From the NCBI GenBank assembly GCA_031423755.1, contig JANPGC010000136.1, positions 1-22,749 on the forward strand: 22,749 nt of DNA, read 5' to 3'. This DNA is from JANMEX01 sp031423755. GTDB lineage: Bacteria > Pseudomonadota > Alphaproteobacteria > Rhizobiales > Rhizobiaceae. Shown one piece after another: positions 21,747 through 22,749 of the stretch. Each line of letters begins with the position of its first letter. The first letter of the stretch is position 1. Below the pieces are notes generated by a model, which worked only from the letters and a program-made list of their open reading frames with translations, had not been told where the DNA came from and made no database searches. Made by a program: the position numbers and the translations under genes.

Positions 21747-22037
21747 ATGGCTACCAGAACCACACGCTCAGAAAAGCTCGATCTGCGGCTTACCGCGGAC
21801 ACCAAGCGCATCCTTGTCAGCGCTGCCGCTGCCGAACGTCGGTCGCTCACAGACTTTGTGCTGGAAAGCGCGCTGGGCCGCGCAGGTGAGACGCTGGCGG
21901 ACAGGCGTAGTTTCTTTCTTGATACCGCACGCTGGGAGGCGTTCCAAGCAGCGCTCGACGCGCCGCCGCGCGATCTGCCGCGCCTGAAGCGCCTGCTCAA
22001 TGAGCCGGGCATATTTTCTGGCCCTGAACCTGCGTGA
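21747..22037 (+). CDS. tacA: DUF1778 (TacA-like) ribbon-helix-helix antitoxin
   Basis: The 96-residue protein has an N-terminal RHH DNA-binding domain (KLDLRLTADTKRILVSAAAA then ERRSLTDFVLESALGRA, about residues 10-46) and a C-terminal tail (FFLDTARWEAFQAALDAPPR, LPRLKRLLNEPGIF) of the type that wraps around and blocks GNAT toxins in the TacA/AtaR/KacA family. Its start at 21747 has AGAGG 7 bp upstream, and an upstream in-frame ATG (21720) is inside the promoter. Its stop overlaps the toxin's GTG by 4 bp, giving coupled translation. It should both neutralise TacT and repress the promoter with it; the palindrome over the -35 is the probable site. Confidence 0.93.
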   Translation: MATRTTRSEKLDLRLTADTKRILVSAAAAERRSLTDFVLESALGRAGETLADRRSFFLDTARWEAFQAALDAPPRDLPRLKRLLNEPGIFSGPEPA

Positions 22038-22525
22038 GCCGGTTTCGCGTCGAAAAGCTGGCGCGCACGCACGCAGTCGAAACTTTCGATTGTGGCGAGC
22101 AACCGCTCAACCGATACCTTATCCGCCATGCGTTGCAAAACAGCCAAGCCAACGCCTCGCAAACCTATGTTGGTCTGTCAGACGACACTGTTGTCGGTTT
22201 CTACACGCTGGTCGTCGGCGAGGTCGCCTATGAGGGTGCGCCCGAACGTTTGACGAAGGGGTTGGCTCGCCATCCCGTGCCGGTCATGCTGCTCGCCCGG
22301 CTTGCCGTCTCCACTACCTGGCAAGGCAAAGGAGTTGGCAGCGGACTGCTGCGCGATGCGATCCTGCGAACGCTGCAAGCGGCTGACATTGCGGGCATTC
22401 GCGCCTTCATCGTCCACGCCAAGGACGACAACGCCCGCACGTTCTACACGCGATACGGCTTCATCGAGTCGCCGTCTGATCCACTGCACCTTCATGTGCT
22501 GATCAAGGACTTGCGCAGCTTTTAA
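22034..22525 (+). CDS. tacT: GNAT-family toxin (TacT-like aminoacyl-tRNA acetyltransferase)
   Basis: The 163-residue GNAT acetyltransferase matches the TacT/AtaT/KacT toxins, which acetylate the amino group of charged tRNAs and stop translation. Typical traits are FDCGEQPLNRYLIRHALQNS (residues 18-37), ARLAVSTTWQGKGVGSGLL with the acetyl-CoA motif QGKGVG (97-102), and FYTRYGF (137-143) containing the conserved catalytic-region tyrosines. All core parts are present, so the toxin looks intact. It begins with GTG overlapping the antitoxin stop by 4 bp. Which aminoacyl-tRNA it targets cannot be read from the sequence. The gene ends 10 bp from the convergent glucokinase. Confidence 0.93.
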   Translation: MSRFRVEKLARTHAVETFDCGEQPLNRYLIRHALQNSQANASQTYVGLSDDTVVGFYTLVVGEVAYEGAPERLTKGLARHPVPVMLLARLAVSTTWQGKGVGSGLLRDAILRTLQAADIAGIRAFIVHAKDDNARTFYTRYGFIESPSDPLHLHVLIKDLRSF

Positions 22526-22540
22526 GGTTTGGGCCTTAAA
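22521..22540. terminator. Palindrome holding the stop codons of tacT and glucokinase
   Basis: TTTAAGG (22521-22527) pairs with CCTTAAA (22534-22540) around a 6-base loop. Both convergent genes end in TAA inside the arms. The A/T flanks give a T-run on both strands, so this may act as a short bidirectional terminator. Confidence 0.4.
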
Positions 22541-22749
22541 TCTTCCACCGCTTCCCATCCAGCTTGATGCCAAAGCCCTCAGGATGCCGCGCATAGGCTG
22601 ACAGACCCGCAACGGCAGCCAGCGGATGGGTAATAACAAACACCGGCGTTTCGCGCATGAAGGCCGAATGCGGGGCCTTGTTGTCGAAGGCCGCGCGCAT
22701 ACTGCCGGACTTCAGCACCGCCACAATCTTCTGCGCAATGCCGCCGGAC
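22536..22749 (-). CDS. glk: Glucokinase, C-terminal fragment cut by the window edge
   Basis: The frame is open from the window's right edge to a TAA at 22536; about 70 residues are visible. The fragment reads SGGIAQKIVAVLKSG, MRAAFDNKAPHSAFMRETPV, FVITHPLAAVAGLSAYARHP and ends KLDGKRWKI. The GG-IAQK-like turn, RAAFDNKAPH and ITHPLAAVAGLSA match the end of bacterial glucokinases of Rhizobiales, which phosphorylate glucose with ATP. The catalytic and ATP-binding parts lie outside the window, so activity cannot be judged. Confidence 0.85.
   Translation of the reverse strand, partial: SGGIAQKIVAVLKSGSMRAAFDNKAPHSAFMRETPVFVITHPLAAVAGLSAYARHPEGFGIKLDGKRWKI

Noticed and set aside
1..22749. tRNA, rRNA, CRISPR array, prophage, replication origin, or riboswitch
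   Set aside because: No cloverleaf-like gene, regular spaced repeat, phage gene, DnaA-box cluster or recognisable riboswitch core was seen by eye; small RNAs cannot be excluded without a search.

Overview
The window reads as chromosomal DNA of an alphaproteobacterium of the order Hyphomicrobiales (Rhizobiales). The basis is gene content and order (rph, rdgB and hemW near hrcA; rsmI with yraN; dapB with gpmA), high G+C by eye, genus-restricted families such as DUF1344, and short palindromic intergenic repeats of the kind common in this order. It cannot be placed to genus from the sequence alone. No rRNA, tRNA, CRISPR array, prophage or insertion sequence was seen.

Layout. 1-2509: the 3' end of a fused two-domain peptide-type ABC ATPase converges on yraN-rsmI. 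2676-3776: a Tat-exported agmatine deiminase-family protein, followed by a composite inverted repeat (3787-4034). 4047-6996 (minus strand): a tight operon rph, VOC protein, rdgB, hemW. 7125-10579 (plus): hrcA, a CNNM/CBS/CorC membrane protein, a second composite repeat, then grpE. 10635-12395: a small periplasmic DUF1344 protein, a 'translational machinery'-type protein behind a possible general-stress promoter, and a TRIC/UPF0126 membrane protein. 12494-17588: adenosine kinase, nth, a DUF2244 membrane protein, an AraC-MGMT fusion, a third composite repeat, ribokinase and alkB; this stretch holds three DNA repair genes in about 4 kb. 17663-19113: dapB-gpmA. 19192-21523: gbcA-gbcB, a Rieske oxygenase and reductase probably demethylating glycine betaine or a related quaternary amine. 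21747-22525: a TacA-TacT type toxin-antitoxin pair. 22536-22749: the C-terminal end of glucokinase.

Functionally this is mainly housekeeping (RNA processing and modification, nucleotide-pool cleaning, chaperone control, lysine synthesis, glycolysis, DNA repair) with accessory insertions: gbcAB, tacAT, the repeats and the VOC gene. I found no clearly new multi-gene system. The observations most worth checking are the three composite palindromes, whose half-copies carry compensatory base changes in an inner stem, the candidate operator over the tacAT -35 box, an altered Walker A in the ABC ATPase, and a candidate EcfG-type promoter. All functional statements are from reading the sequence and family knowledge; no searches were run.
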